Source: Cyclobacterium roseum
GTDB lineage: Bacteria > Bacteroidota > Bacteroidia > Cytophagales > Cyclobacteriaceae
Assembly: GCF_010119225.1 (NCBI RefSeq)
Contig: NZ_WNKF01000001.1
Location: forward strand, 124,001 to 188,000
Direction: 5' to 3'
Length of the DNA: 64,000 bases
The position numbers and the translations under genes are program-made. This document shows positions 1 to 9,845 of this stretch, one piece after another; positions within the stretch are counted from its first letter, which is position 1; every line of letters starts with the position of its first letter. The notes under the pieces were generated by a model that was given only the letters and a program-made list of their open reading frames with translations, was not told the DNA's origin and did no database searches.

Positions 1-1392
1 GGCAGCATTTTATCCAGGGCCGCCAGGGGCAACAAGCAGGACATTGACAAGGCATTGGATGCCGCTCACCAGGCTTTCCCCTCCTGGTCCAAAACCTCCC
101 CGGCAGAGCGAAGCAGGGTGCTGAATAAAATCGCTGATGTGGTAGAGGCAAACCTGGAAATGCTGGCCAGGGTAGAGACCATGGACAATGGAAAAGCTCT
201 CCGGGAAACAAGAGCAGCGGATTTGCCCCTGGTGGTAGATCATTTCAGGTATTTTGCCGGTGTAATCCGAGCTGACGAGAGTAGCATTTCCGAGCACGAT
301 GAAAATACAGTAAGTATTGCTTTGCACGAGCCCCTGGGAGTAGTGGGTCAAATCATTCCCTGGAATTTCCCTTTGCTAATGGCTACCTGGAAAATCGCTC
401 CGGCCCTGGCAGCCGGCTGTTGTACCGTGGTAAAGCCGGCCGAGCAGACCCCGACCAGCATTATGGTCTTGATGGACCTGATCGGTGAGGTACTGCCTCC
501 GGGCGTATTGAACGTGGTGACCGGTTTCGGTCCGGAAGCCGGAAAACCGCTGGCTACGTCTACCCGTGTGGCCAAGGTGGCCTTTACCGGAGAAACGACC
601 ACCGGAAGGCTGATCATGCAATATGCCTCCGAAAACCTCATTCCCGTGACCATGGAATTGGGCGGAAAATCACCTAACATCTTTATGAAATCGGTGGCCG
701 ACGCAGACGATGCCTTCTTCGATAAGGCAGTAGAAGGAGCGGTGATGTTTGCCTTGAATCAGGGCGAGGTCTGCACCTGCCCCTCCAGGATTTTGGTACA
801 CGAGGACATTTACGATGCATTTATGGAGAAGGTGGTGGAGCGCACCAAAGCCATTAAAATGGGTCATCCCCTGGCAGAAGATACCATGATGGGGGCGCAG
901 GCCTCCAATGATCAGTTTGAGAAAATCCTCTCTTATCTCGATATTGGAAAGCAGGAAGGTGCCGAAGTGTTGTGTGGCGGAGATAAGGCCAGCCTGAATT
1001 CTGGCTTGGAAAATGGCTTTTACATACAGCCCACCATATTTAAGGGGCATAACAAAATGCGGGTTTTTCAGGAGGAAATCTTCGGTCCGGTGACCTCGGT
1101 GACTACCTTTAAAACTACCGAAGAAGCCATAGAAATTGCCAATGATACCATGTACGGCCTGGGAGCCGGACTGTGGTCCAGGGATGCCCATGAACTTTAC
1201 CAAATACCTCGGGCTATCAAAGCAGGCCGGGTATGGGTCAACTGCTACCATGCCTATCCGGCACATGCTCCCTTTGGAGGGTATAAAAAGTCCGGTTTCG
1301 GAAGGGAAAATCACCTGATGATGCTGGACCATTACCGGCAGACCAAAAACATGCTCATCTCATATGATAAAAATAAGTTGGGTTTCTTTTAA
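1..1392 (+). CDS. Aldehyde dehydrogenase, 5' end cut by window edge
   Basis: NAD(P)-dependent oxidation of an aldehyde to its acid. The reading frame is open from base 1, so the gene begins outside the window and the ATG at 55 is internal. Visible family motifs are the Rossmann-side [20 protein letters not shown], the VVKPAEQTP loop, the general-base segment [11 protein letters not shown], the nucleophile segment [11 protein letters not shown], and the C-terminal EEIFGPV and [13 protein letters not shown]. It resembles the ExaC/acetaldehyde dehydrogenase group, which in many genomes lies next to a DUF779 gene, as it does here. That neighbour supports an acetaldehyde- or alcohol-derived substrate. 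The family is certain; the substrate is inferred. Confidence 0.95.
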   Translation, partial: GSILSRAARGNKQDIDKALDAAHQAFPSWSKTSPAERSRVLNKIADVVEANLEMLARVETMDNGKALRETRAADLPLVVDHFRYFAGVIRADESSISEHDENTVSIALHEPLGVVGQIIPWNFPLLMATWKIAPALAAGCCTVVKPAEQTPTSIMVLMDLIGEVLPPGVLNVVTGFGPEAGKPLATSTRVAKVAFTGETTTGRLIMQYASENLIPVTMELGGKSPNIFMKSVADADDAFFDKAVEGAVMFALNQGEVCTCPSRILVHEDIYDAFMEKVVERTKAIKMGHPLAEDTMMGAQASNDQFEKILSYLDIGKQEGAEVLCGGDKASLNSGLENGFYIQPTIFKGHNKMRVFQEEIFGPVTSVTTFKTTEEAIEIANDTMYGLGAGLWSRDAHELYQIPRAIKAGRVWVNCYHAYPAHAPFGGYKKSGFGRENHLMMLDHYRQTKNMLISYDKNKLGFF

Positions 1393-1405
1393 TTCCTGAT
1401 ACAAG

Positions 1406-1437
1406 GGCCGCTCCTTATGGGGGCGGTCATTGTTTTT
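1406..1437 (+). terminator. Probable Rho-independent terminator after the aldehyde dehydrogenase
   Basis: A 9-bp stem (GGCCGCTCC at 1406-1414 with GGGGCGGTC at 1420-1428, two wobble pairs) has a 5-nt loop and is followed by ATTGTTTTT. It lies between the dehydrogenase and the DUF779 gene, so it may only attenuate transcription into the latter. Confidence 0.6.
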
Positions 1438-1466
1438 CAAATTCCCAAATTAACCAAACCATAAAA

Positions 1467-1874
1467 ATGAAAGCCAAGGTTCCACGTGTTCTGGTCACAG
1501 AAAAAGCCAAAGAAGTAATTGATCAATTGAGAAACCAGTATGGTTCGGATTTGATGTTTCATCAAAGTGGCGGTTGCTGTGATGGTTCAGCTCCCATGTG
1601 TTTCGAGAAAGGAGATTTTAAAGTAGGTTCTCAGGATGTTTGGATGGGCAAGGTGCACGGATGCGATTTTTTTATGAATGCAGATCAGTTTGAATACTGG
1701 AAACACACCCAGTTGACATTGGATATTACTCCGGGAAGGGGAAGTAGCTTTTCCTTGGAAATTCCTTTGGGAATTCGATTTTTGATCCGCTCCCGGCTGT
1801 TTACTGAAGAAGAGCTGCCCCATTTACTGCCGGTGAAAACAGGAGAAGAACTGATGGAAGAAGGTTCGATTTAG
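1467..1874 (+). CDS. DUF779 family protein
   Basis: A 135-residue protein of the DUF779 family. The family carries conserved cysteines, seen here as HQSGGCCDGSAPMC, and a second conserved segment with VHGCDFFMNADQFEYW. DUF779 genes are repeatedly found beside aldehyde dehydrogenases, and the gene sits 74 bp after one here, but its biochemical role is not established. The cysteine-rich motif could bind a metal or protect the dehydrogenase thiol; that is speculation. The 3' end overlaps the convergent adaptor gene by 4 bp. Confidence 0.9.
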   Translation: MKAKVPRVLVTEKAKEVIDQLRNQYGSDLMFHQSGGCCDGSAPMCFEKGDFKVGSQDVWMGKVHGCDFFMNADQFEYWKHTQLTLDITPGRGSSFSLEIPLGIRFLIRSRLFTEEELPHLLPVKTGEELMEEGSI

Positions 1875-3079
1875 TTGTCGTGCCCTCCGGATTCGTTCAG
1901 TGCATTGGACAAATAATAGGTGCCCGCCACCACCACACTATCTTTAAATAGGGCTTCGTCTGGGTTCATGATGGCGGTGTAGCCCATGGCTTCGATTCCG
2001 GTTCGGACCTGCTTTCTTTGATATACTTTCCCTTCCTGCTTGCTATCCTGTAATACAAAAAGAAAAGTTTCGCTTCCTTCATGGACAATAGACCCGGAAG
2101 GTACCGTCCATACAGAGTCCTGGTTCACTACAATATAGCTATTGATATACATTCCCGGCAGGAAGGAATCATTTTCAGTATCCAAGTGCGCATGCACCTG
2201 TACAAAACGGCCTTTGGGATCTATGGTGTTTCCTTTTCGGTAAACGTGTCCGTAAAACAATTGCTCTTTAAAATCAGGTAAGGTAAAGGTCACCGCCTGG
2301 CCCTCCATCACCCTGGGAATATCCTGTTCCAATACTTTCATCTCCACATGCAGGTGTTCACTGTTGATCACCTCCATCAACACCTCATGCGGCGCACTGT
2401 GCTGCCCGACAGATGTTTGCAAAGCGGAAATTTTACCCGAAATCGGGCTTTTTAAAAGCACTTTTGACTGCAGGGTACCCTGTTCCAGGGAAGAAATATC
2501 CGCTCCCATCAGTTTCAGGTTGTTTTGCAGGGCGGATTTTTTGGACCTGGCTGCCTGAAATGCCGCCCGGGCTTCTTCTAGTTCTTTTTGGGAAGAGATG
2601 TTATCCTCCCGCAAGCTTTGTTTTCGTTCAAAGTCGCTTTCCAGGCTGGCGAGGCTGCTGAGGGTTTCCAGGTATTCCTGCTGCATGGATACAAATTCAG
2701 GGCTGGAAGCAGTGATTACTACCTGGCCTTTGTTCACCGGATCGCCTACGATAAAGTGGATCTTTTCGACAAAGACCGTGGTAAAGGAGTTGATGGTGGC
2801 TTTGTACTGGGGAGGGGAGTCAATGAATCCGGGTGCTTTCACCAGGTTGGTCAGGGGTTGTTTGATAAAGGTTCCACGACGTATTCCCGTAATCACCTCT
2901 TGTTCCGGTGTCAACTCTACCGTTGCTTCCCTGTGTTCCATGGATTCCTCGTTTCTTTCCGTGGTACGTGTATCCTCCTTGCAAGCCATCAATCCGCTCA
3001 AAAGTAGTAATAGGAGGAAAAGATTCGATAGTTTGATATTCAGCTCTCCGGCTGGCGTTCTCGTTTTACTCAATATCAT
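1871..3079 (-). CDS. RND efflux periplasmic adaptor subunit, lipoprotein (CusB/CzcB type)
   Basis: Membrane-fusion protein linking an inner-membrane RND pump to an outer-membrane channel. An N-terminal hydrophobic stretch ends in the lipobox SGLMAC at about residue 33, so the mature protein should be a lipoprotein. Next come the lipoyl-like half motif (VEKIHFIVGDPVNKGQVVIT), a coiled-coil hairpin rich in Glu, Lys and Gln (about residues 130-190), the second lipoyl half (VLLKSPISGKISALQ) and beta-barrel segments. The start codon overlaps the stop of the upstream pump gene by 4 bp, which indicates translational coupling. Its substrate is presumably the divalent cation handled by the pump. Confidence 0.92.
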   Translation of the reverse strand: MILSKTRTPAGELNIKLSNLFLLLLLLSGLMACKEDTRTTERNEESMEHREATVELTPEQEVITGIRRGTFIKQPLTNLVKAPGFIDSPPQYKATINSFTTVFVEKIHFIVGDPVNKGQVVITASSPEFVSMQQEYLETLSSLASLESDFERKQSLREDNISSQKELEEARAAFQAARSKKSALQNNLKLMGADISSLEQGTLQSKVLLKSPISGKISALQTSVGQHSAPHEVLMEVINSEHLHVEMKVLEQDIPRVMEGQAVTFTLPDFKEQLFYGHVYRKGNTIDPKGRFVQVHAHLDTENDSFLPGMYINSYIVVNQDSVWTVPSGSIVHEGSETFLFVLQDSKQEGKVYQRKQVRTGIEAMGYTAIMNPDEALFKDSVVVAGTYYLSNALNESGGHDN

Positions 3080-6000
3080 GGCAGGTTAAAATAGTGAATG
3101 TCAATAAGGGTTTGATGGTATTCGTTCAAGAGATCCAGGTGATCCATTTGGATTTCGCTGGCATATTCCAGGCTGCGGATGTACTCCAGGTAATCAATTT
3201 CCCCCTGGTTAAAACTTCTATTTGCCGTGTTGATGATTTCTTCCGCCATCGGTAGCCCCTCCTGGTTATAGTAATCCAACTCTTTGAGGTGCATTTCCAG
3301 CCTGGTTTTTTCCTGATTTATGGCCGATTCCCAGCGCACACCTAAATCATTGATCTTGTTTTGGGATTGGTAGACGGACAGGCGCGCGGATTGCACCCTT
3401 GCCCGGGAGGGTCCAAACCAAAGGGGAACCTGTATGCCGGCCTGGTAACCGAAAAAACCACTGACACCATCAATTTTCTGGAACATGTATTGTACATAGA
3501 ATCCGGGAAGCAGTTTGTTTTGCATCTGATTCTTTTCCGCTTCAAAACGTTCTTTTTGATGCATCAAATAGCCGTAGGAAGGATGATTTTCCAGGTCGGG
3601 GAATTCAGCGAAAGCCATGGTCAGTGGAGGGCTCTTGAGCAGTAATGTATCCGGGGACTGTACTACTTCCTGAATTTGCCGGTAAACAATTTGGATTTCC
3701 TGTTCCAGTTGAGAATAAGCCATACGGACTTTTTCAGACCGGGCTCTTGCCATGACCATGGCCAGCCGGTTGGTCGTGCCGGCGGCATACCGCTTTTCGG
3801 AGGCCCTATACAATTCCTGATACAGGGAATCAAATCCGGCATATTGTTCTTTCTTTTTGACCAGGTAATCCATTTGGTAACAAGCTTTATACAGTTGCTT
3901 TTTCAGGTTTAGGGTCTTGATGTCATAAAGATCCTCTGTGATCAGGCTTTCCTTTTCCAGTACCTTTTTTCGGGAAACATAGACTCCTGGAAAATCAATG
4001 TACTGTTGGAATCCGAAAGAATTTACTCCATCTCCCTCCAGGTTTCTTTGGTTTTCCTCCGTGCCGATAAAGAATAGGGATGGGGCAATGTCCCAGGCAG
4101 TTTTGGTCTGGACCTGACTGTTTTCCAATGATATTCTGGCGGCAGCCAATTCAAAATTATTTTCCAGTGCCATGGACCAGGCCGCTTCCGGATCTACAGG
4201 GCCCTCCTGGGCCGGACTCAAAAAAGGTACCCCTATCAGCAAAAGCAGCAAGAAGGCGGTTTTATGCCGGCCAAGGCCCTTTGTTTTCCTTGATTTGACC
4301 ACATAATACACCACCGGCAATACTATTAATGTGAGAAAAAACGCTGTTATCAGCCCACCTATTACTACCGTGGCGATGGGCCGTTGTACCTCCGCTCCTG
4401 CAGAAGTGGATAGCGCCATGGGAATAAAGCCCAGGATATCGGTGGATGCAGTCAATAGCACCGGCCGCAGACGGTTTTTACAGCCCTTCAGGATTCTCTT
4501 GCGTATATCGGTTTCTCCGCTATTTTCCAGGTCATTGAGGTAACTGATCAGCACGATGCCGTTGAGCACGGCGATGCCAAACAAGGCAATAAAACCGATA
4601 CCTGCGGAAATACTAAAGGGCATGCCCCTTATCCATAGCGCCACAATGCCGCCGATTACCGCCAGAGGGATGGACAAGAAAACCATGATCGTCTCAGAAA
4701 CAGAATGAAAGGTAAAGTAAAGCATAATGGCAATCAACAACAAGGCAAGCGGTACCACCTTGATCAGGCGGTCCCGGGCCTGGTTCAGGTTTTCAAACTG
4801 TCCCCCATAGGCGATGGAATAGCCCGTGGGCAAATCCAACTCAGCTTCCAGCAATGCCTGCACATCGGTGACAATGGATTCCACATCTCTTTCGCTGGCA
4901 TTTAAACTCAAAACAATCCTTCTTTTGGTGTCGTCCCGGGATATTTGTGCCGGCCCCGACTGAAAGCTGATGTCAGCCACTTGTTTCAATAATATTTTTT
5001 CCCCGTTTTCCAGGGGCAGACTTAACTCGTTTACCACCTCGGTGCTTACTGTCTCCCTATCCAGGCGCAGGGCCAGGTCAAAGCGGCGTTCGTTTTCAAA
5101 AATGGTACCTACACTACTGCCGGCAAAGGCGGTACGGATTACCTGATTCACATCGGCAATGCTGAGGCCATAAAGGGCCAGTTTTTCCCGGTCGTAGCGG
5201 ATGGAAATCTGCGGCAGTCCTACCAATTGTTCTACTTTGATATTGTCGATCCCTTCCACATCCCTTATAATGTCAGCGGCCTCCAGGCCGTAGCGGTACA
5301 GCGTTTCCAGGTTTTCCCCAAAGATCTTGATGGCCAGGTCGGATTGAACCCCCGTGAGCAGTTCGTTGAAGCGCATCTCAATAGGCTGGGTAAACTGGTA
5401 GGTGATGCCCGGTAAAACAGAGAGCTCCTCCGTCATAAGGTTTGCCAGTGCCGCTTTGGAATCCACCCTTTGCCAATTGTCCGGGTCCTTTAGCTTGATG
5501 ATGATATCCGACATCTCCATGGACATGGGGTCCGTGGGGATCTCCGCTGCCCCGATTCTACTGACGACTTGTTCCACCTCATCGGGAAATTTCTCCAGCA
5601 GAATGGACTCGATTTTGGTGGTGATTTCGATGGTCTGGGCCAGGGAAGTTCCCGGCTTCAATACCGGCTGGATCACGTAATCGCCCTCGTCCAGCGTGGG
5701 CAAAAATTCTCCACCCAGCCGGGAGAATATAAACAGGCTGATTCCAAACGCGATCAGGGCCGTAATCAAAACAAGCTTCGAATGCTTTAGGGCACGGATC
5801 AATACCGGCTCGTACCAACCGTGCACGGTTCGGATGATCCGGGCAGAAACCGTCTTGTTTTCGTTTTTGGATGGCCGGACAAAAAGGGCCGCCATGACCG
5901 GTACGTAGGTCAGGCAGAGAATCATGGCTCCTGCCAGAATAAACATAAAGGTCAATGCCATGGGTTGAAACATTTTTCCTTCTACCCCGGTAAAGCTCAG

Positions 6001-7392
6001 GATGGGAATGAAAACAATCAAAATGATGATCTGACCAAAAATGGCGGCGTTCATCATTCGGTTGGAACTCTCAATGACCAGTTTGTCTACTTCTTCTTTT
6101 TGGGCATTCCCTTTCAAGCCGGGAAATTTTTTGCTCATTTGGTAGACCACATACTCGACCACCACTACTGCTCCGTCTATCAAAATCCCGAAATCAATGG
6201 CACCCAGACTCAGCAGGTTGGCATCTACCCGAAAAAGACTCATCAGCGAAATGCCAAAAAGCAAGGAAAGGGGGATGACGGAAGCTACCAGTAATCCGCT
6301 GCGAAAATTTCCCATCAGGATGACCAGAATGAAGATGACAAACAAGGCGCCCAGGATAAGGTTTTCCTGTATGGTGGAGGTGGTCTTGTCGATCAGCATG
6401 GAACGGTCCAGAAATCCATTGATGTACACCCCTTCCGGAAGTATTTTTTCTATTTCAGCTATGCGCTCTTTGACGCTTTTGATCACCGCATAGGAATTTT
6501 CCCCTTTCAGCATCATGACCTGTCCCAGCACTTTTTCCCCTTCTCCGTTACCCGTAATGGCCCCAAAACGGGTGGCGTATCCAAAGCGCACGGCTGCCAG
6601 GTCACCTATGGTCAGGGGCACCCCGCCCCGGTTGGCCACGACAATTTTCCGAATATCCTCCAGGGATTGGATCATGCCCTCGCCTCGAATAAAATAGTTG
6701 GTCTGGTTTTTTTCCAGATAGGCCCCACCGGCATTTTCATTGTTGTCCTCCAGGGCTTTTAGAACTTCCAGAAGGGAAATGTCCATGCTTCGGAGCTTCT
6801 CAGGCTGCATGGCCACTTCGTATTGTTTCAGGTAACCCCCCCAGGTATTGATCTCCACCACGCCTTTGATGCCGGTGAGCTGCCGCTTTATCAGCCAATC
6901 CTGGATTTCCCGCAGGTCCATCACCGAATAGCGGTCTTCGTAGCCCGGGCGCGTTTCCAGGGTGTATTGGTAGATTTCCCCCAGGCCGGTGGAAATGGGT
7001 GCCATTTCCGGACTGCCAAAATGTGCCGGAATGTCCTTGCTTGCCTGCGCCAGTTTTTCTCCAATCAATTGCCGGGGCAGGTAAGTGCCCATGCCTTCCT
7101 CAAAGACCACCGTGATGGTGGACAGCCCGTATTTGGAGACCGAGCGGATTTCTTCCACCCCGGGTAAATTGGCTACCGAAAGTTCTATGGGAAAAGTGAT
7201 AAATTGTTCCACCTCCTCTGTGGCCAGGTTCCGCGCTACCGTAATGATTTGTACCTGATTGCTGGTAATGTCCGGGACAGACCCAATGGACAAGCGCTGG
7301 AAGGAAAAAAGTCCCCATATCACCAGGCCCAGTACCGCTAAAAGAACAATAAACTTATTTTTTACGCTGAAAGCGATTATCCGGTGAATCAT
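3076..7392 (-). CDS. CzcA-type heavy-metal RND pump fused to a TolC-like outer-membrane channel
   Basis: A 1438-residue fusion. Residues 1 to about 1040 form a complete HME-RND proton/cation antiporter. The helix-4 motif DFGILIDGAVVVVE is of the DFGxxxDGAxxxxE type known for divalent-cation (Zn, Co, Cd, Ni) pumps, not the AIG/DAA type of Cu/Ag pumps. Residues 1063-1438 are a TolC/CusC-like outer-membrane factor with coiled-coil repeats. The junction (about residues 1044-1062) is a signal-peptide-like stretch, KTAFLLLLLIGVPFLSPAQ, which could allow cleavage and release of the channel. Such pump-channel fusions occur in Bacteroidota. The gene is first in a two-gene operon with the adaptor. Confidence 0.94.
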   Translation of the reverse strand: MIHRIIAFSVKNKFIVLLAVLGLVIWGLFSFQRLSIGSVPDITSNQVQIITVARNLATEEVEQFITFPIELSVANLPGVEEIRSVSKYGLSTITVVFEEGMGTYLPRQLIGEKLAQASKDIPAHFGSPEMAPISTGLGEIYQYTLETRPGYEDRYSVMDLREIQDWLIKRQLTGIKGVVEINTWGGYLKQYEVAMQPEKLRSMDISLLEVLKALEDNNENAGGAYLEKNQTNYFIRGEGMIQSLEDIRKIVVANRGGVPLTIGDLAAVRFGYATRFGAITGNGEGEKVLGQVMMLKGENSYAVIKSVKERIAEIEKILPEGVYINGFLDRSMLIDKTTSTIQENLILGALFVIFILVILMGNFRSGLLVASVIPLSLLFGISLMSLFRVDANLLSLGAIDFGILIDGAVVVVEYVVYQMSKKFPGLKGNAQKEEVDKLVIESSNRMMNAAIFGQIIILIVFIPILSFTGVEGKMFQPMALTFMFILAGAMILCLTYVPVMAALFVRPSKNENKTVSARIIRTVHGWYEPVLIRALKHSKLVLITALIAFGISLFIFSRLGGEFLPTLDEGDYVIQPVLKPGTSLAQTIEITTKIESILLEKFPDEVEQVVSRIGAAEIPTDPMSMEMSDIIIKLKDPDNWQRVDSKAALANLMTEELSVLPGITYQFTQPIEMRFNELLTGVQSDLAIKIFGENLETLYRYGLEAADIIRDVEGIDNIKVEQLVGLPQISIRYDREKLALYGLSIADVNQVIRTAFAGSSVGTIFENERRFDLALRLDRETVSTEVVNELSLPLENGEKILLKQVADISFQSGPAQISRDDTKRRIVLSLNASERDVESIVTDVQALLEAELDLPTGYSIAYGGQFENLNQARDRLIKVVPLALLLIAIMLYFTFHSVSETIMVFLSIPLAVIGGIVALWIRGMPFSISAGIGFIALFGIAVLNGIVLISYLNDLENSGETDIRKRILKGCKNRLRPVLLTASTDILGFIPMALSTSAGAEVQRPIATVVIGGLITAFFLTLIVLPVVYYVVKSRKTKGLGRHKTAFLLLLLIGVPFLSPAQEGPVDPEAAWSMALENNFELAAARISLENSQVQTKTAWDIAPSLFFIGTEENQRNLEGDGVNSFGFQQYIDFPGVYVSRKKVLEKESLITEDLYDIKTLNLKKQLYKACYQMDYLVKKKEQYAGFDSLYQELYRASEKRYAAGTTNRLAMVMARARSEKVRMAYSQLEQEIQIVYRQIQEVVQSPDTLLLKSPPLTMAFAEFPDLENHPSYGYLMHQKERFEAEKNQMQNKLLPGFYVQYMFQKIDGVSGFFGYQAGIQVPLWFGPSRARVQSARLSVYQSQNKINDLGVRWESAINQEKTRLEMHLKELDYYNQEGLPMAEEIINTANRSFNQGEIDYLEYIRSLEYASEIQMDHLDLLNEYHQTLIDIHYFNLP

Positions 7393-7461
7393 TTACAAAA
7401 TTATTTGCTGCAAGTTAAAAATAGTTTATTGTAATTTAACGAGTTATAGACATGATAGAAG

Positions 7462-9174
7462 TCATTGTTCATAGACTATTTGCCCATCCATTACGGTCAG
7501 GGAGACTTTTGTCTGCAGGATTTCAGTCTCTGGAATTTCCATGATATTTCGGTCAAAGATCGTGAAATCTGCCACTTTCCCTACTTCCAGGCTGCCTTTC
7601 ATGCTTTCTTCAAAGGCTCCATAAGCCGCATCCAGGGTGTAACTTCTCAATGCCTGTTCCCGGGTCATTTTTTGATCCGCCTCGTAGCCTTCCTCTGGGC
7701 TTCCTTCCAGGGTTTTGCGGGTCACGCTGGCGTAAAAATTAGCCAGGGGATTGATGGGTTCTACGGGTACATCGGTACCGTTGATGATGGGAACGCCGGA
7801 TTGGAGTAGGGCTTGCCACATGTAAGCTCCTTCCTTGATCCGCTGCGCTCCCAGTCGCTCAATGGCCCAGGGCCGGTCTGAGGAGAGGTGAATGGCCTGC
7901 ATGGCCGGAAGCACCCCCAGGGCTGCAAAGCGGGGAATGTCCTCCGGATGCAGGTGCTGGGCATGTTCAATGCGAAAGCGGTGCTCATTGCGTTTATGGG
8001 GAAACTCCTCCAGGGCGGCCTGGTACCGGTCCAGTACTTCTTTATTGGCCCGGTCTCCAATGGCATGGGTGCAGAGTTGAAACCCTTTTTCCAGGGCCAT
8101 TTTTGAAACTTCATAGACGTATTCCATGGGAAGGGTTTCGTGGCCGAAATGACCAGGTCTGTCGCTGTATTCCTCCAGTAACCAGGCTCCACGAGAACCA
8201 AGGGCTCCATCGCAACTCAACTTTATCGAACGGAAGGTAAGCAGGCTGTCCACTTCAGGACCTTTTTCCAGCCATTCGTCCAGGAATTCCCGGTTTCCTC
8301 CTGCGATCATGGCGTACATGCGGAGTTTCATTTTCCCCTCGCGTTTCATTTGTTGGTATAAGTCTACCGTTTTTGAACCGATTCCCGCATCGTGAAATCC
8401 CGTGATGCCATTCCGATGGCAAGCAGCCATCGCCAATTCGAATGCCTGTCGGTCCTTTTCCGGGCTATTTGCAGGAATGTGGCGGGTAATCAAACCCATG
8501 GCCGTTTCGTTGAAAATACCGGTGGGGTTTTCGTTCTCATCCCGGATTATTTCCCCTCCTTCCTGGTGGTTGGGATCCCTTAATTGTTCTTTTCCGAGGG
8601 GATTTAAGCCCGCAATTTCCATGGCCCGGGCATTGGCGAAGCCGGCATGACCGCTCGCATGGTACAAAAAGACCGGGTTATCCGGAGATACCTCGCTAAT
8701 GGCCTGGTGTAAGGGGAAGCCATTAATTTGTTTTCCCGGCGATTCAGTCCATTTGCTCTGGTGCCAGCCACGACCGGTAATCCACTCGCCCGCAGGCGTC
8801 CGATCAGCGGCCTCCTTTACCATAGCGACGATTTCCCGAAAGCTTTTGGTAGCGGATAAATCCAGGTTCAGTTCGTTGTAGCCCAGGCCCATAAAATGCC
8901 CGTGTCCTTCAATCCAACCCGGTGTCAAGGTTTTTCCTTCCAGGTCAATCACTTCCGTTTCAGAACCGATAAAAGGTTTTACCCCTTCCTGATCTCCTAC
9001 ATAAATAATTTTATTTCCCTGTATGGCCATGGCCTCGGCGGTGGGGTAGTCTTCGTTTACCGTGTAAAGGATGCCGCCGGTAAATACCCGGGTGGCGGTT
9101 TCCGGGGATTCGGAACAAGCGCCCAGCAAAAGGATGGCCGGTAATACAAGCAATGCACAAAGTTTGGTTGTCAT
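7462..9174 (-). CDS. Exported amidohydrolase, YtcJ-like, lipoprotein
   Basis: A 570-residue metal-dependent amidohydrolase of the YtcJ/amidohydrolase_3 group. The N-terminus is a lipoprotein signal (lipobox LLGAC near residue 20). The metal-binding HxH lies in GWIEGHGHFMG; further candidate metal or catalytic histidines occur in LCTHAIGDRANKE and RIEHAQHLHPEDIPRF, and an aspartate in NGTDVPVEPINP. Family members hydrolyse C-N bonds of diverse substrates, so the substrate cannot be predicted. It stands alone, with only the ABM-domain gene 42 bp upstream on the same strand. Confidence 0.9.
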   Translation of the reverse strand: MTTKLCALLVLPAILLLGACSESPETATRVFTGGILYTVNEDYPTAEAMAIQGNKIIYVGDQEGVKPFIGSETEVIDLEGKTLTPGWIEGHGHFMGLGYNELNLDLSATKSFREIVAMVKEAADRTPAGEWITGRGWHQSKWTESPGKQINGFPLHQAISEVSPDNPVFLYHASGHAGFANARAMEIAGLNPLGKEQLRDPNHQEGGEIIRDENENPTGIFNETAMGLITRHIPANSPEKDRQAFELAMAACHRNGITGFHDAGIGSKTVDLYQQMKREGKMKLRMYAMIAGGNREFLDEWLEKGPEVDSLLTFRSIKLSCDGALGSRGAWLLEEYSDRPGHFGHETLPMEYVYEVSKMALEKGFQLCTHAIGDRANKEVLDRYQAALEEFPHKRNEHRFRIEHAQHLHPEDIPRFAALGVLPAMQAIHLSSDRPWAIERLGAQRIKEGAYMWQALLQSGVPIINGTDVPVEPINPLANFYASVTRKTLEGSPEEGYEADQKMTREQALRSYTLDAAYGAFEESMKGSLEVGKVADFTIFDRNIMEIPETEILQTKVSLTVMDGQIVYEQ

Positions 9175-9216
9175 AAGTGAATTAATAATAATGGTTGATG
9201 ATGCTTAAGGGTAGCA

Positions 9217-9531
9217 TTAAAAGCCATACTCCCTTTCTACTTTGCAAATCCGTATTTTGTAGTTTTGGTACCATTTTTCCTTACCGAGCTGTTGGGCGAG
9301 TAGGTGTCGGGTTTCGTTTTTCCAGGCAGCAATGGCCTCCAGACTTTCCCAGTAGCTGACCGTTATTCCCAAGTTCTCTCTTGCGGATTCATGACCGAGA
9401 TAGCCGGGCTGAATTTTTACCAATGCCTCCATTTTCCGGGCCATTTGGGCATAATCTTCCCCGGCGTCCGGATTTTTGATGCTGGTAAATATCACGGCAT
9501 AGTAAGGAGCGGTGGGGGTGTCACTGATCAT
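9217..9531 (-). CDS. Antibiotic biosynthesis monooxygenase (ABM) domain protein
   Basis: A 104-residue protein with the ferredoxin-like ABM fold pattern: strand YYAVIFTSI, helix with the Met-rich YAQMARKMEALV, QPGYLGHES, and SYWESLEAIAAWKNETRHLLAQ. Members include small cofactor-free monooxygenases and haem-degrading enzymes, but many are uncharacterised. It is followed after 42 bp by the amidohydrolase on the same strand and may be co-transcribed with it. No substrate can be inferred. Confidence 0.85.
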   Translation of the reverse strand: MISDTPTAPYYAVIFTSIKNPDAGEDYAQMARKMEALVKIQPGYLGHESARENLGITVSYWESLEAIAAWKNETRHLLAQQLGKEKWYQNYKIRICKVEREYGF

Positions 9532-9845
9532 GGGTAGTTTGCCTTGTTATAGAAAAGATTGAAAACGTTACATTAAATATATTAAGAATTACTTTATGAG
9601 ACAGGGCCAGCTTCCAATTTAGAATCAATTTGGAGTAAGACCCTCTTCCTTACATAAGCGGCAATTAATGCCCTGATGTACCCTTTATGCTGTCCGAAAA
9701 GGTTTTGAATTTGTCCGATTTTGAACAGGTCTTAGCGGTGTTTCGAAGGTTTTCCCGGAAATTTCAGCGATTGGGGGTATTTTCGTAATTGGCATCAGAT
9801 TGGATTTATCTTTTTGATAGAAACAAAAATTTGCAACATCACCAA
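9532..9845. other. Intergenic region, 314 bp
   Basis: Divergent spacer between the ABM gene and the DUF4097-type gene. It contains one 33-codon open frame (9687-9788, plus strand, starting MLSEKVLNLSDFEQVLAV) with no recognised homology. I see no convincing promoter, hairpin or RNA. The upstream in-frame extension of the next gene (9789-9845) starts with a non-ATG codon and looks non-coding. Confidence 0.4.

Noticed and set aside
670-1332. Long open frame on the minus strand opposite the aldehyde dehydrogenase
   Set aside because: Antisense shadow of a clear coding gene with no protein-like motifs; similar shadows exist opposite most genes here.
7396-7403. TAATTTTG on the minus strand just upstream of the CzcA fusion
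   Set aside because: It is only 3 bp from the ATG, so a start site at normal distance would fall inside the gene, and no TTG is present at -33.
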